Assembly: GCF_019393635.1 (NCBI RefSeq)
Contig: NC_057864.1
Span: forward strand, 442,554,322-442,618,321
From: Dromiciops gliroides
Taxonomy: Eukaryota > Chordata > Mammalia > Microbiotheria > Microbiotheriidae
Direction: 5' to 3'
DNA length: 64,000 nucleotides
Positions 34,565-44,314 of the stretch are shown here, in pieces. The notes under the pieces were generated by a model. The model did no database searches and had not been told where the DNA came from. It saw only the letters and a program-made list of their open reading frames with translations. Each line of letters starts with the position of its first letter. Positions within the stretch are counted from its first letter, which is position 1. Made by a program: the position numbers and the translations under genes.

Positions 34565-34804
34565 GAAAAACAACTTGAAGATGGCTTCAACCTTGTGCAA
34601 TCCTAGTCTATTTACCTCAGTACCTAAAGGGGCTTTCCTTTTTCTCCTTGAAATCGTTTCAATGTACCTCGAGCACATCTTCCACTGCTTTCCCTTTCCA
34701 CATACCCTTCTAAAAAAAATTGCCAGGACACTAATGAAATTGAGGGAAAGGGGAAAAGAAAAGGGAAACTGCATTTAAAAAAATTTAAAAATATAAGTCA
34801 CTTG

Positions 34805-34885
34805 AGCTCAAAAAGATAACATGTCCAGTACCTAGCATATATAGTTGGTGCTTTAAAATAAATGCCTCTTGATTTATTGAAAGTG
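34805..34885 (+). mobile_element. L2 LINE 3' terminus
   Basis: ATGTCCAGTACCTAGCATAT then AAATAAATGCCTCTTGATT. Confidence 0.5.
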
Positions 34886-35050
34886 CTCATCATTTAAGCT
34901 TCACAACATTGTAAAGTAGTTACTACAGGTATTATTCCCATTTTACAGAAAAAAGGGAAGTTCACAGAGGATAAGTGACAACCTTGGGCACACATATGGT
35001 CTCAGAGCAAAGATTTAACCCTTGCCATTCTAATTCCAAATCCAATAATA
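34886..35050 (-). mobile_element. MIR-family SINE
   Basis: Antisense: ATTCCCATTTTACAGAAAA, ACAGAGGATAAGTGACAACC, CATTCTAATTCCAAATCC. Confidence 0.7.
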
Positions 35051-35379
35051 TCTATTATGACACACTGTCGTACATCTTTCTAGTTGAGTCCTTGAAAAAG
35101 TCATACAAGCTCTTGCCAAGCTCCAAACTAACTCTGGGCAAAATATAAAAGAAATTGGGGAAATGAACATGAAACTATAAGATACTGTACAGAAGAAGAA
35201 TGTCTGCTTGAAGCTGTTCAAACATATATTCCCTCCTCCACCTTTCACACTTTGTTTTAGCTTCAAGGTCAAAATATAAAACAGATAGATTACAAGTTCA
35301 ATCTTATGTATCAATTATTTGTTAGTATGCATATAGATCTGGAAAAAAGTATTCATGAAAATCTGAGTGTTCTCCTAAC

Positions 35380-35525
35380 CAAGATTCTGTTCCCTTCCAA
35401 AACCTATTACTCTCTCTTGGATTGCCTATTTCTATAAAGGGCACCATCATTAACCTGATCTCTGGATTCCTGAGGCTCAACTCTAGAATCACCTTTGACT
35501 CCTCCCTCTCTCCTATATAAAAGGG
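35380..35525 (+). mobile_element. L2 LINE coding fragment
   Basis: AAAGGGCACCATCATTAACC then ATCACCTTTGACTCCTCCCT is the L2 ORF2 segment (…GTTI…, …VILDSSLS…). Confidence 0.6.
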
Positions 35526-35824
35526 ACTAGATTTGGAATGAGAAAAATACACTAACCTGTATTCCCCTCTGAGATTCCAGATCCTCATCTATAATGTGTT
35601 GAGAGTTTTTTGACAAAACAATGACTTCAATGATACAGCAAAGTCTCTCCACAGAAAACTATCTATAACTTACAGTTCTAAGCAAATTACCCACAGCACT
35701 GATTTACTTGCCCATGGTCACAGATATTATGTACTGAGGTGGGACGTAACTATCATACCACTTCTCATCTCTAAAATTAGGAAATAAACTGTTTATTCTC
35801 TGAGATCCCTTTAAAATACTCAAA

Positions 35825-36560
35825 TGCACTGTATTCTATCTCCCAAATCTCTCCCATTCATTGTTCCTTCCAATTCCTATTGCTACCCTTGCTCTTAGTG
35901 AACATCACAGAATCTCACCCAGTTTTAAATATGTCCAGATTAACCTCCCCATTGCGTGGCTCTGATCATGTCATTAACCTCCTCAAAAACCTCCAATGGT
36001 TCCCCAAAAGAAGGTCAAATTCTTTTGTCAAGCATCCAAGGCCCTCCACAATCAGAAGCCTACAAAACCCCCTAGTTTCCAACCTTAGCTCACTGGACTT
36101 CTCTCCAATGTTCTCATCAAGTTCAACTCCTTCCTTTCTCCAACGTGTTCCATTTTCTAACTTGTGCCTTTGTTCATTTTTTCCCTACACCTGGAACACC
36201 CTTCTCAGTAGTCCTTCCTATTAAATCTCCACTTAATCCTTCAAGTAATAACTCAAATGTCACCTCCATAGCCATTCTCACCTCTCCCAAACAGATGAAA
36301 GGATTTCTCTCTGTTCTGAATACTCAAACCACTTTGGTAGTAACCTCTTTATGAACTAATCATTCTATTCTATTTGAAAGAATTATGTAAGTGAGCACTT
36401 ACTCATGTTATATATATAGATTTGCCTATCAGTGTATGTATGTATGTATATATACATACATACCTATAAACACACATATGATAGGCTTCTTGAACCTGAA
36501 CCCCATCTTCATCTTTGTATCCTCAGATATCCAATATATCTTTGCTGAATGAACAAAAGA
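35825..36560 (+). mobile_element. L2 LINE, ORF2 tail and 3' end
   Basis: GCTCTGATCATGTCATTAAC, CTCCAATGGTTCCCCAAAAG, AAATGTCACCTCCATAGCC and the terminal TTTGTATCCTCAGATATCC form the L2 order. A GTAT microsatellite interrupts at about 36434. Old. Confidence 0.8.
36434..36463 (+). repeat. (GTAT)n/(ATAC)n palindromic microsatellite
   Basis: GTATGTATGTATGTATATA followed by TACATACATAC; the two arms could form a hairpin. Confidence 0.85.
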
Positions 36561-36597
36561 ATATATCAATAAGAAATAGGCTTTAAATTGTATTCCA

Positions 36598-36748
36598 GGG
36601 GCAGCTAGATAGCGCAGTGGATGGAGCACCGGCCCTGGAGTCAGGAGTACCTGAGTTCGGATCCGGTCTCAGACACTTAACACTTACTAGCTGTGTGACC
36701 CTGGGCAAGTCACTTAACCCCAATTGCTTCACTAAAAAAAAAAAATTA
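36598..36748 (+). mobile_element. tRNA-like marsupial SINE, full length
   Basis: Near-consensus copy of the GAGTCAGGAGTACC / CCCCAATTGCTTCACT subtype with a clean A-tail. Confidence 0.95.
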
Positions 36749-36816
36749 TTCAGTTCATCCATGGTCTTTTACTCAGAACCTTCTGTGACCCAAAGGATGC
36801 TCCAGAAGGCTAACCT

Positions 36817-36972
36817 GGGGCATCAAGGTGGTGCAATGGAGAGAGAGCACCAGATCTGAATTTAGGAGGACCTAAGTTCAAATCTGGCCTCAGACACTTG
36901 ACACTTACTAAGCTCTGTGACCCTGGGCAAGTCACTTAACCCTCATTGCCCCACCAAACAAAAAAAAAAAAG
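36817..36972 (+). mobile_element. tRNA-like marsupial SINE, older copy
   Basis: Diverged head (GGGGCATCAAGGTGGTGC), CCCTCATTGCCCCACC end, A-tail. It lies about 70 bases from the previous copy. Confidence 0.93.
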
Positions 36973-37324
36973 GGCTAAACTAAAGGTAGGGGAATAGACT
37001 GTAGTCCAAGAAAAGAGAAGCTAAATGATCTACCAGGATATTGAACCTAGACCTTGACCTTATTTTCAACATGGTGCTCTAAGGAAATAAACTAACAGCC
37101 AAATGTACTTTTTTTTCTTTTTCACAAGGCAATGGATCACAAATCATTTTTCAAAGTTCCAATCTTCAGCTGAAAAAGTTTGTGCTTTAAATATATATAT
37201 GTAAATTTTATTGCTGAGCTTCAATTAACTTGTACAAAATAAGTAGACACATAAAGAACAGAGAACCATGCAAGTACAAATTCACTGCAACAAAAACACT
37301 GTATTCCCATTACTACTGAGGTTG

Positions 37325-37470
37325 ACAATCCAATTCAGTAAACATTTATCAAGTGTCTGCTGGGAGATGCAAACTTTATATATAAACTTTATATATATTC
37401 ATGGAATTTATAATCTACAAGTATATGTCATATACACATAAAACTAATGCAAAAAACCAAAACACCTTCC
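37325..37470 (-). mobile_element. L2 LINE 3' end, antisense
   Basis: ATTCAGTAAACATTTATCAA and GTGTCTGCTGGGAGATGC then ATTTATAATCTACAAGT. Confidence 0.5.
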
Positions 37471-37499
37471 TAAAACACAAGTACAATAGAGATATACAA

Positions 37500-37755
37500 A
37501 ACAAAATCCTGAGATTGTGTCATAGTAGACAGAGTAGACTGGGATTTAGTAAAACTTGGGTTTAAATCCCAACCCAGACCCAGACTAATTAGGTAGCCAG
37601 ACAAGTCACTTAACCCCTCTGAGGCTTTCTTTAATCATCTGTAAATAGGGATAATAGCACCTACCTTAAAGTATCAAATTGTTATAAGTATCAAATGAGA
37701 TAAAAACAAAACAATATGTAAAAGTCATCTAGTATTCCTTATTATGGGTAATATT
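37500..37755 (+). mobile_element. MIR-family SINE
   Basis: GTAGACAGAGTAGACTGGG, TTGGGTTTAAATCCCAACCC, ACAAGTCACTTAACCCCTC, ATCTGTAAATAGGGATAATA, TATTCCTTATTATGGG. Sense orientation. Confidence 0.8.
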
Positions 37756-38973
37756 ATCTTGGATCTTTCAAATATTCTGACACCAGGGAGCTAAGGTTTT
37801 CTCTGGAATAACAAAACAAGAAAGTAAATTGTAATTTGACTGGAGAGTAAATCTCTTGAAAGAGAAGGCAACAGGACAAACATGTACATGCATAAACGTT
37901 TTTCTACAGCAAGCTGCTTTGAAACTTTGTGACATTCAGATTCTGCCCATTTGTTTATTAAAACACTGTCAACTTATAATGTGCAAAAGTGTGTACAGGT
38001 TGTGAAAAAATTCAGCTTAAATATAACATGAAAGAAAACATAAACATTAAACTATAAGACATTATAAAATATCAATCAACTATTCTTAAAGATAATGATT
38101 CTGAAGCAAGACCAATTATATCACTGGGAGTAACAGGGATTGTTTTGACAAATCTGTGTGATATTTCTTCTATTTTGTGACCCAAATACAGAAAAATGAA
38201 CGGTAGAGAATTATACTCGTCCTCTTCTCTGGCCAAAAAATGTTACTAAGAGTCAATTTCCTTATTCTTGGTAGCAATACCATATGGCAAACAATCCAAA
38301 TCTTGTATAATTTTCAAAAATCCCCTCTACCAAATAAGGGTTCCCCTGAGAACTTTTCAAACATCACAACTCATGAACTTTCTCTCCTCCCCAACAATGA
38401 GGGTATTTCATGTCCACCCCCCCCCCACATACCCTCCCAGTTCAGTGTTTTGCGTGACACCTAAAAGCTTCCATTCTTCTATTTTTTATAATCAACCTTC
38501 TTAGAACACATGCCACATTTACTCATCTGAAACCTAGACCCTACTCCATTCCATTTTTTCTTACTGCTTGGCTCAATATTTTCGGGGACCACTTTCCTTC
38601 TTACTGTTCAAGTCCTTTCCTCCTAAGCAACCTTTCACAGACCAAATCTGCCTTCTCTTCCAAATACCACTTAGCTGGTCTCCAAAACACTTCTGGCAGC
38701 ATCTGAATCCTGTCCCCAAACCTCGCATCTCTCTCCTCAAAAACCCTCCAGGTCCTCGGGTCCCCTCCCCTCCAGCACTCTCCTAGGCCCTCCTCTCCCT
38801 GACCCCGCCCCATCCTCGCAGGGCCCTCCTCCCCCAGAGTTCCCCCCCGAAAACCTCCTAAGGCCCTCTTTTCCTTCTACCCATCACTCGGCTCTTCCCC
38901 CCTCCAGAAAGTCGACCCCTCTCCTGCTCCACAACACAAAACTCGTCACGACCCTCGATCAGCCCCCCTCAGA
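37756..38973. other. Intron 1 sequence near exon 1, little repeat content
   Basis: Apparently single-copy sequence with rising C content toward the CpG island. Short open readings here are low-complexity and lack support. Confidence 0.55.
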
Positions 38974-38992
38974 AACACACACACACACACAC
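38974..38992 (+). repeat. (AC)n microsatellite
   Basis: About nine AC units at the edge of the CpG island inside intron 1. Confidence 0.9.
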
Positions 38993-39175
38993 CTCCGATG
39001 AAGAGAAAAAAACCCACCTCTCACGGCCTCCTCCCGCCTCGCAAAGAAGAGAAAAGCCCTTAACGACCCCCCCCCCCCTGCGCTCCCCCGAGCAGCCCAC
39101 CGCAGGCCGCGGCCCCTCCCCGCCTCCCGCGGCCCGACTCCTGGCCGCGGGGGCCGCAGGCCTCAGCGCCCGCCC

Positions 39176-39182
39176 GCTCACC
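39176..39182 (-). promoter_or_regulatory. TRIM33: Splice donor of TRIM33 exon 1
   Basis: Read on the minus strand the exon ends CAGCAAG and the intron begins GTGAGC at 39181. This is a near-consensus donor at the position where the mammalian protein passes from SNGDIQQ to VGVIRC. The split codon has one base in exon 1 (phase 1). Confidence 0.9.
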
Positions 39183-39753
39183 TTGCTGGATGTCGCCGTT
39201 GCTGCCGCCCGGGATGGGCACGCTGAGCTGGCGCTCGGGCTCGGGCAGGCAGCGGAGGCAGAAGGAGTGCAGGCAGGGCAGCAGCTTGGGCTCCGCCTCA
39301 CGGCGGCTCTGCAGGCTCTGCTGACACACCGCGCAGGTGTCCAGCAGCGAGGCCGGGGGCCCGGGAGGCGGCCCCGCCGGCGCGGGGGCCGGCGCCGCCA
39401 GGGCTGCCGGGGGCGGCAGGGGCCGCCGGGGCCGGGGCCGCGATCGCCGCTCCCGGACCCGCGGGACCTGCCGAGGCCGCGGCGGCTGCAGCGGCCGCAG
39501 GGGCTGAGCCCGAGGAGGCCGCGGACACCCCCCCGTCCTCGGGCCCGGCCGCCGCGCCGCCCTCCGGCCCGGCCCTGCCGCCTTCCTCCTCTTCCTCCTC
39601 TTCCACTAGCACCGCGGCGAGAGGCGGCTCCGCCTCCAGCCCCGCGGGTCCCGCAGTCCCGGGCCCGGCTGCGGCCGCCGCCGCCGCACTGCCGCTGACC
39701 CCGCCGCCGCCACTCTCGGCCTCGCCGCCGCCGCCGCCTTTGTTTTCCGCCAT
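39182..39753 (-). CDS. TRIM33: TRIM33 (TIF1-gamma) coding exon 1, partial gene
   Basis: TRIM33 is a nuclear tripartite-motif E3 ubiquitin ligase and transcriptional co-regulator that acts on SMAD4/SMAD2-3 in TGF-beta signalling (family knowledge). The exon reads from an ATG at 39753 as [18 protein letters not shown], then Ala/Gly/Pro-rich sequence with a Glu7 run after AVLV, closely following mammalian TRIM33. Its 3' part encodes [15 protein letters not shown] and [14 protein letters not shown], the first RING cysteines and histidine, and ends SNGDIQQ plus one base before a GTGAGC donor. The later RING cysteines, B-boxes, coiled coil, PHD and bromodomain lie in exons beyond the window. The exon is 572 bases (3n+2), but the donor phase needs 3n+1, so the start frame and RING frame disagree; the break lies about 39395-39435 in C/G runs. 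A sequencing or assembly error is likelier than gene loss. TRIM24 and TRIM28 are excluded by the N-terminal match. Confidence 0.93.
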
Positions 39754-39756
39754 GTT
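39742..39756 (-). promoter_or_regulatory. YY1-like site overlapping the TRIM33 start codon
   Basis: On the minus strand AACATGGCGGAAAAC contains ATGGCGG, the core of the YY1 motif, with the ATG serving as the initiator codon. YY1 sites that coincide with the start codon are known in many CpG-island genes. Confidence 0.5.
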
Positions 39757-40038
39757 TTCCTCTTTGAACCCGCCGGACCGCCCCGCGCCGCCAGCCGCCC
39801 GCGCCGCCGCCACCCCCAGCCCCAGCCGCAGCAGCAGCGAGAACGGCCGGCGAGAACGAGCAAGAGCGAGGGCGCGCGCGCACACAGCGGCCCTTCCCCT
39901 CGCTCCCTCGTTGAGCGTCCGGGGGCGGAGCGCGCACGCACCACGCACATACGTCCTTCCTTCAGAAGGAAACTCGGGCCTGAGAGCACGTAGCGCGGGC
40001 ACGAACGCGGCTCCGGCTCAGCCGGGAAGCGACCGCTT

Positions 40039-40050
40039 TGCGCCTGCGCG
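40039..40050 (+). promoter_or_regulatory. NRF1-like motif
   Basis: TGCGCCTGCGCG differs by about one base from the palindromic NRF1 consensus and sits about 290 bases upstream of the TRIM33 ATG, inside the CpG island. Confidence 0.4.
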
Positions 40051-40377
40051 GCCGCCTTAGCTCTTCGGCCGAATTCGACTCTGAGGTAGGGCTCGCGCTA
40101 GACCGCAAACGGCTCCGTTGTCTAGGTGAGAGCCGGAGGCGTGGGTGAGGCGGAGCTGCGGGTGGGAGCTCCTGGAAGAGAGGGGCGGGATGCAGGAGAA
40201 CTTGGAGGAGGGACGGGGGCCTGGGGAGGCGGGACTCTACGTGAGAACCTGGAGATCTAGGTGCGCGGAGATGGACTGTGACCCTCGGCCGTCCTTTGTT
40301 GTCTACCCCCTGGGATGGGAGTCCGGGGCGGGGCCTCGCTCCAAGGCCCTGAGCTTCTGAAGCCCTGGAGGCGGAGA

Positions 40378-40397
40378 CCCCCCCCCCCCCCCCCCCC
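40378..40397 (+). repeat. Poly-C tract at the CpG-island edge
   Basis: An uninterrupted run of 20 C, at the boundary between the GC-rich island and the downstream C-rich spacer. It is likely length-variable and error-prone in assembly. Confidence 0.9.
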
Positions 40398-40479
40398 GCC
40401 TTCCACCACCACCTCCGTCACCTGGTTCCATCCCTCCCCCGACCCCTCCCATAGGCTGAGCGTAAACCTGCCCCGAGAC

Positions 40480-40634
40480 CGTAAGCTCCTTTAGGGCCGG
40501 GCCGGAACTGGGGGCGAGGTGGCTTCTTTATCTGTGTATGGTGCCCAGCTAGAGGCCTATTGTCCTGTATTCCAGTAAACACTCAAATTCATAATAGAGG
40601 AGGGAAAAAAAGTTTGTTTTAAAATAAAACATGT
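40480..40634. other. Possible L2 3' trace upstream of the CpG island
   Basis: ACCGTAAGCTCCTTTAGGG resembles the L2 'gtaagctcc' segment, but the rest does not follow clearly. Confidence 0.3.
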
Positions 40635-40771
40635 GGGGGCTGCTAGGTGGTTAAAGCACCCGCCCTGGATTCAGGAGGACCCGAGTTCAAATCCGGCCTC
40701 AGACACTTGACACTTAATAGATGTGTGACCCTGGGCAAGTCACTTAACCCTCATTGCCTTGCAAAAAAAAA
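40635..40771 (+). mobile_element. tRNA-like marsupial SINE with head deletion
   Basis: GGGGCTGCTAGGTGGTTAAAGC lacks about 10 bases of the A-box region. The rest is complete to CCCTCATTGCCTTGC and an A-tail. Confidence 0.93.
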
Positions 40772-40779
40772 TGTTTAAA

Positions 40780-40958
40780 CAGACGTTAGGAAGTCACTTG
40801 GTAAAATGGGAAGTGTACTGGCTCTGGAGTGAGCAGACCTGGGTTCAAGTCCACCTCTTAAGAGTATTTGGACAACTCTGGTCAAGTCTCTCGGCATTAG
40901 TTTAACACATCTATAAAGGATTGGGTGGGGGTGGGGATTATAATTAATCTTGTTAGTT
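40780..40958 (+). mobile_element. MIR-family SINE
   Basis: GGAAGTGTACTGGCTCTGGA, GACCTGGGTTCAAGTCCACC and CATCTATAAAGGATTGGG. Confidence 0.7.
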
Positions 40959-40970
40959 ATATAGTAGGCT

Positions 40971-41116
40971 TTTTTGTGGGGGGGGGGGGGCAATGAGGGT
41001 TAAGTGACTTGCCCAGGGTCACACAGCTAGTGTTAAGTGTCTGAGGCCAGATTTGAACTCAGGTCCTCCTGAATCCAGGGCCATGCTCTATCCACTGCGC
41101 CACCTAGCTGCCCCTC
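40971..41116 (-). mobile_element. tRNA-like marsupial SINE, full length
   Basis: Flanked by ATATAGTAGGCT at 40959-40970 and 41117-41128, a perfect 12-base duplication. T/G-rich tail on the plus strand. Confidence 0.96.
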
Positions 41117-41279
41117 ATATAGTAGGCTTTAATAAATGAGTATAGGAAAAGGTGGTTCAAACTAAAGAAAGTGAGATGGGTGTTCCCTAGTAAGAGAAAA
41201 TTAGTTGGTTTGTTGTCTTTTAAAACATCTTGTCACCACTGTCACCCTGGGACCTAAAAGTTAGAGTATCTCCAATTTA

Positions 41280-41425
41280 TCCTGTATATATCTTGTTCAT
41301 ACATAGTTCTACACAAATTATCTTAAGTCTGTGAACCCCTTGAGAATAGGTATCTACCTTTGCCTTTCTTTGTATTCCCAGTTCCTGGCATGTGGTAGGA
41401 GCTTAATCAATGTTTATTGACTGAC
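41280..41425 (+). mobile_element. L2 LINE 3' end
   Basis: AAGTCTGTGAACCCCTTGAG, TTTCTTTGTATTCCCAGTTC and CATGTGGTAGGAGCTTAATC then TGTTTATTGACTGA. Confidence 0.75.
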
Positions 41426-41464
41426 AGACTAGAAAGTAAGCCCAGAAAGGTAGGTTATATCTAC

Positions 41465-41535
41465 ATGAAAGATGTTATGGCCTCAAGGGTCCTTAGAGAT
41501 CTTCCAGTTTACACTCACTTTATAGATGCAACTGA
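41465..41535 (-). mobile_element. MIR/CR1-like fragment, left part
   Basis: GGTCCTTAGAGATCTTCCAG then TTTATAGATGCAACTGA. Split by a SINE and continued at 41679. Confidence 0.45.
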
Positions 41536-41678
41536 GGGGCAGCTAGGTGTCGAAGTGGATAGAGCACTGACCCTGGATTCAGGAGGACCTGAGTTCAAAT
41601 TTGGCCTCAGACACTTGACAATTACTAGCTGTGTGACCCTGGGCAAGTCACTTAGCCCCAATTGCCTCACAAAAAAAA
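41536..41678 (+). mobile_element. tRNA-like marsupial SINE, full length
   Basis: Flanked by ATGCAACTGA at 41526-41535 and 41679-41688. CCCCAATTGCCTCAC end. Confidence 0.95.
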
Positions 41679-41760
41679 ATGCAACTGAAATCCAGAGAGG
41701 ATAAGGAGCTTGCTCCAGAGCAAACTGCTAATAGATGCAAGTATAAAACAAATGGATGAA
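41679..41760 (-). mobile_element. MIR-like fragment, right part
   Basis: AAATCCAGAGAGGATAAGGA then GCTTGCTCCAGAGCAAAC is the antisense MIR core. Confidence 0.45.
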
Positions 41761-41954
41761 TGAGTAAATGGAAGACATTTTCAAGTCCATTCTCTTGACT
41801 CCATTTCCCCTACTAACTAACTCTACTCAGTCCTTCACCTGGTCTCAAAGGTCAGTAGTTTGATTGACAGGCAAACAAATGGGCAATTAATTAATTCTCT
41901 TGTCAATTGGAAGCTTTTGAAAAGTTTTAAGCCTGAATTAGATTAAAAAGCTGT

Positions 41955-42065
41955 GCTTTATGAAGAATAGACTGGCAGCAACATATAAAATGATTTGGAA
42001 TGAATACAGAATGGAGACAGGGATCAGTAGGGTATTATTATAAGCCAAGTGAGAAGTATATAGTT
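41955..42065 (-). mobile_element. L2 LINE fossil, antisense
   Basis: GAATAGACTGGCAGCAACAT ... GATCAGTAGGGTATTATTAT follows the antisense L2 ORF2 order. Confidence 0.45.
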
Positions 42066-42864
42066 GTGATTACAGACTTCATCTATCCAGTCTGGTAAAG
42101 TTCTCTCTCTTTTTCTTCACTAAAAAAGCAAGAGGATCTTACAGGTCTTGATAAATTTCTCAGCTAGTTTCGTCTTTAAGAAGATAGAAAAAAAAGTAAT
42201 AAAAAATGCTTTTCTGTTCCTGACTCTAGCCAATAAGAACTTCAGTCTAGTCATTGAAGATGACATGACAAGAGCCTTGGGAAGAAGTGATCCTGCTATC
42301 TTAGAGCTCAAGATAAATCAAGAAGGAAAAATAAGGCAGAGTCTTAAGCCTAAAACTTTAGGAGAATATATTTCCAAAAGTTCAGAGGGGAAAAAGAAAG
42401 AAAGGATACTTTGACCTGAGATGGAAAGCTATCAAGAAAGAAATTCTGTTGGTAAACAAAATAATCTTGATGAGCAAGAACAGGAATTTGTATCTAAAAA
42501 GACCACAGTTACTCTGTAAGTAGCTAACCAGCAATAATACATCAAGTATATGTAACATGACACAAGCCATAGTAGGTAAATGTGGATGAATATTGAAGAG
42601 TGACAAGGTTTCTATAACTATATCAGTCTTGCAAAGAACAAAAGCCAAGGCAACAAAAAGGGTTTTGTTTCTTTTTCACGATATTGTGGACTAGAGGAAG
42701 AATAAAGATGGGATAAAACCACTTCTTGAGATGAATTAAAAAAAAAACACTAGAAAACAGTAAAAACAAAACAAAAAACCCTACTTGGCTCTTTTTTATT
42801 CCTTTGTTTTCTTTACCAAGGAGAATAGAGAATGGAACATATCCAAGAAGAATGTGAAAAGAAA
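42066..42864. other. No supported gene; unclassified
   Basis: An 88-codon open reading at 42148-42414 contains LVIEDDMTRALGRSDPAILELKI. I do not recognise it and see no promoter, splice or codon evidence. It may be part of an old LINE. Confidence 0.4.
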
Positions 42865-42995
42865 AGCCATCAAGCACTGATGGTAGATGGCCTTCTCAAG
42901 AAGTTTGCCAACAAAAGGAAAGAGAGATATAGGATAGCTGATGGGAGTAAATAAATCAAATGAGGTGTTTTTGAGGATAGGGGAGATATGGGCAT
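42865..42995 (-). mobile_element. L2 LINE RT fragment, antisense
   Basis: GATGGCCTTCTCAAGAAGTT, AAGAGAGATATAGGATAGCT, GGATAGGGGAGATATGGGCA. Confidence 0.55.
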
Positions 42996-43004
42996 GTTTA
43001 TAAA

Positions 43005-43115
43005 AGGTTATATATAGGGAGGGAGGAAGAGAAGTTGGAACACAAAGTTTTAAAAACTTGATGTTAAAGTTTGTGTTTACATATATTTTGGAAAATAAAA
43101 TTCTATTTAAAAGAT
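43005..43115 (+). mobile_element. L1 LINE 3' tail
   Basis: AGGGAGGGAGGAAGAGAAG, TTGATGTTAAAGTTTGTG and an A-rich end. Confidence 0.55.
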
Positions 43116-43524
43116 AAAAAAATTTTTTTAATTAAAAAAAAAAAGGTTATATAGCTGGTTGGTGACTGAACCAGGTCTGACACCTGGCTATTTTACATGT
43201 CACCAGATGTAATTGGCATATCAAGTCAAGAAAGGTAATGACTGCAGTTTGGGTGGGTTTGAAGTAATAGTAATACTCCATTAAAGTGGAGGTCTTCATT
43301 ACTGGCTCTTGACTATATTTGGAATTTGGGAGAGAAGGCTAATTGAGAAATAGTAATTGTGAAGTCATCTGTCTAGAGGTAATTTTTGAAGCTAAAGGAT
43401 TAAACAAAACCACCGGGAGTGGAAAGAAACAAGATTTAGAATATAGCTTTGAAGATCAACTATATTTAGGTGGCTTAAGAAGAAAAAGGAAAAAAAAAAA
43501 GGCAAACAAGGAACACTCACAGGT

Positions 43525-44314
43525 AGATAGAATCACATAGAATTCAAGATACCAGAAGTGAACTCAGAACGCATCTAATCCAATTTATACATGAGAAGAA
43601 TCCCAACCATAACAAACCTGACAAGTGATCATCCAGCCTCTGCTTTTAAAAACTCCAAGAGGAAGCCCCCCCACCCCAAATAATTCTCCATTCCACTTTC
43701 AGATTGCTCTGATTGTTAGGAAGTTTTTCCTGATTTGAAGACTAAATTTGCTTCTTTATAATGTCTATTGTTCCCCATTCTGCCCTCTGGGAGCCAAAGA
43801 AAATTTGTATAATCTCTTCTTTGTAACCATTCTTCAGATACTTGAAAATAGCCATCATTTCTCCCTTGGATCTTCTTCAACCTAAACATTCCCACTTCCT
43901 TCAACTAATCCTTATGTGGCTTAGACTCATAGAACCTTTATCATCCTGGTTGTCTTCCTCTGAATACTCTCCATTTTATTGCTGCATTAAACCGTGTGGC
44001 CCAGAACTTAACATAGTTCTCCAGATATGTATGGGGTGGGCATAGTACAGAAGAAATATCATCCCCCTCATTTCTGGAAGTTATCCATCTCTTCATACAG
44101 CCCAAAATTGCATTAGGTTTTTTGGCTGCCTCATCACACTGCTGTCTCATTAAGCTGGAAGTCCACTGAAACCCCCTGATTTCTTTCAAAACAACATCTA
44201 ACCATGCCTCCCACATTTTGCACTCAATGAAATTGATTTTTTGAGCCCAAATGTAAGATTTTACAGTTCTGTTTGGTTTCATCTTTTTAGATTCAGCACA
44301 AAGTTCTCATCCAC
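43525..44314 (-). mobile_element. CR1/L3 LINE, 3' part
   Basis: Read in reverse this is the CR1/L3 end. The plus strand opens with ATCACATAGAATTCAAGA, near the terminal ATTCTATG type repeat, and continues CATCCAGCCTCTGCTTTTAA, GATACTTGAAAATAGCCATC, CATCCTGGTTGTCTTCCTCT, CAGCCCAAAATTGCATTAGG. Broken at 44315 by a DNA transposon and continued at 44514. Confidence 0.85.

Larger units (their letters stand above)
1..39181 (-). other. TRIM33: 5' part of TRIM33 intron 1
   Basis: The sequence 3' of the exon 1 donor continues to the window edge. I see no B-box, coiled-coil, PHD or bromodomain exon in it. It is built mostly of LINE, SINE and LTR fossils with unclassified sequence between them. The intron is therefore at least 39 kb in this species. 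Confidence 0.85.
39060..40370. promoter_or_regulatory. CpG island covering TRIM33 exon 1 and promoter
   Basis: GC content and CpG density rise sharply here against AT-rich flanks on both sides, and the island is free of interspersed repeats. GC boxes occur at 39921-39930 and 40325-40335, and an NRF1-like TGCGCCTGCGCG at 40039-40050. No TATA box is evident near the likely start, which fits a dispersed housekeeping promoter. The transcription start cannot be fixed from sequence; it should lie upstream of 39753 on the minus strand. Confidence 0.85.

Noticed and set aside
39183-39698. Plus-strand open reading of 171 codons over TRIM33 exon 1
   Set aside because: It is the antisense shadow of the GC-rich exon; its Arg/Pro-rich composition follows from that.
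39298-40002. N-terminal extension of TRIM33 upstream of MAENKGG (reading starting MPALRAL)
   Set aside because: Homology with mammalian TRIM33 begins at MAENKGG. The extra 83 codons are translated 5'UTR/promoter GC-rich sequence without homology.
42148-42414. Small gene with LVIEDDMTRALGRSDP
   Set aside because: Looks somewhat protein-like but is unrecognised, isolated and in LINE-rich sequence; not enough support.
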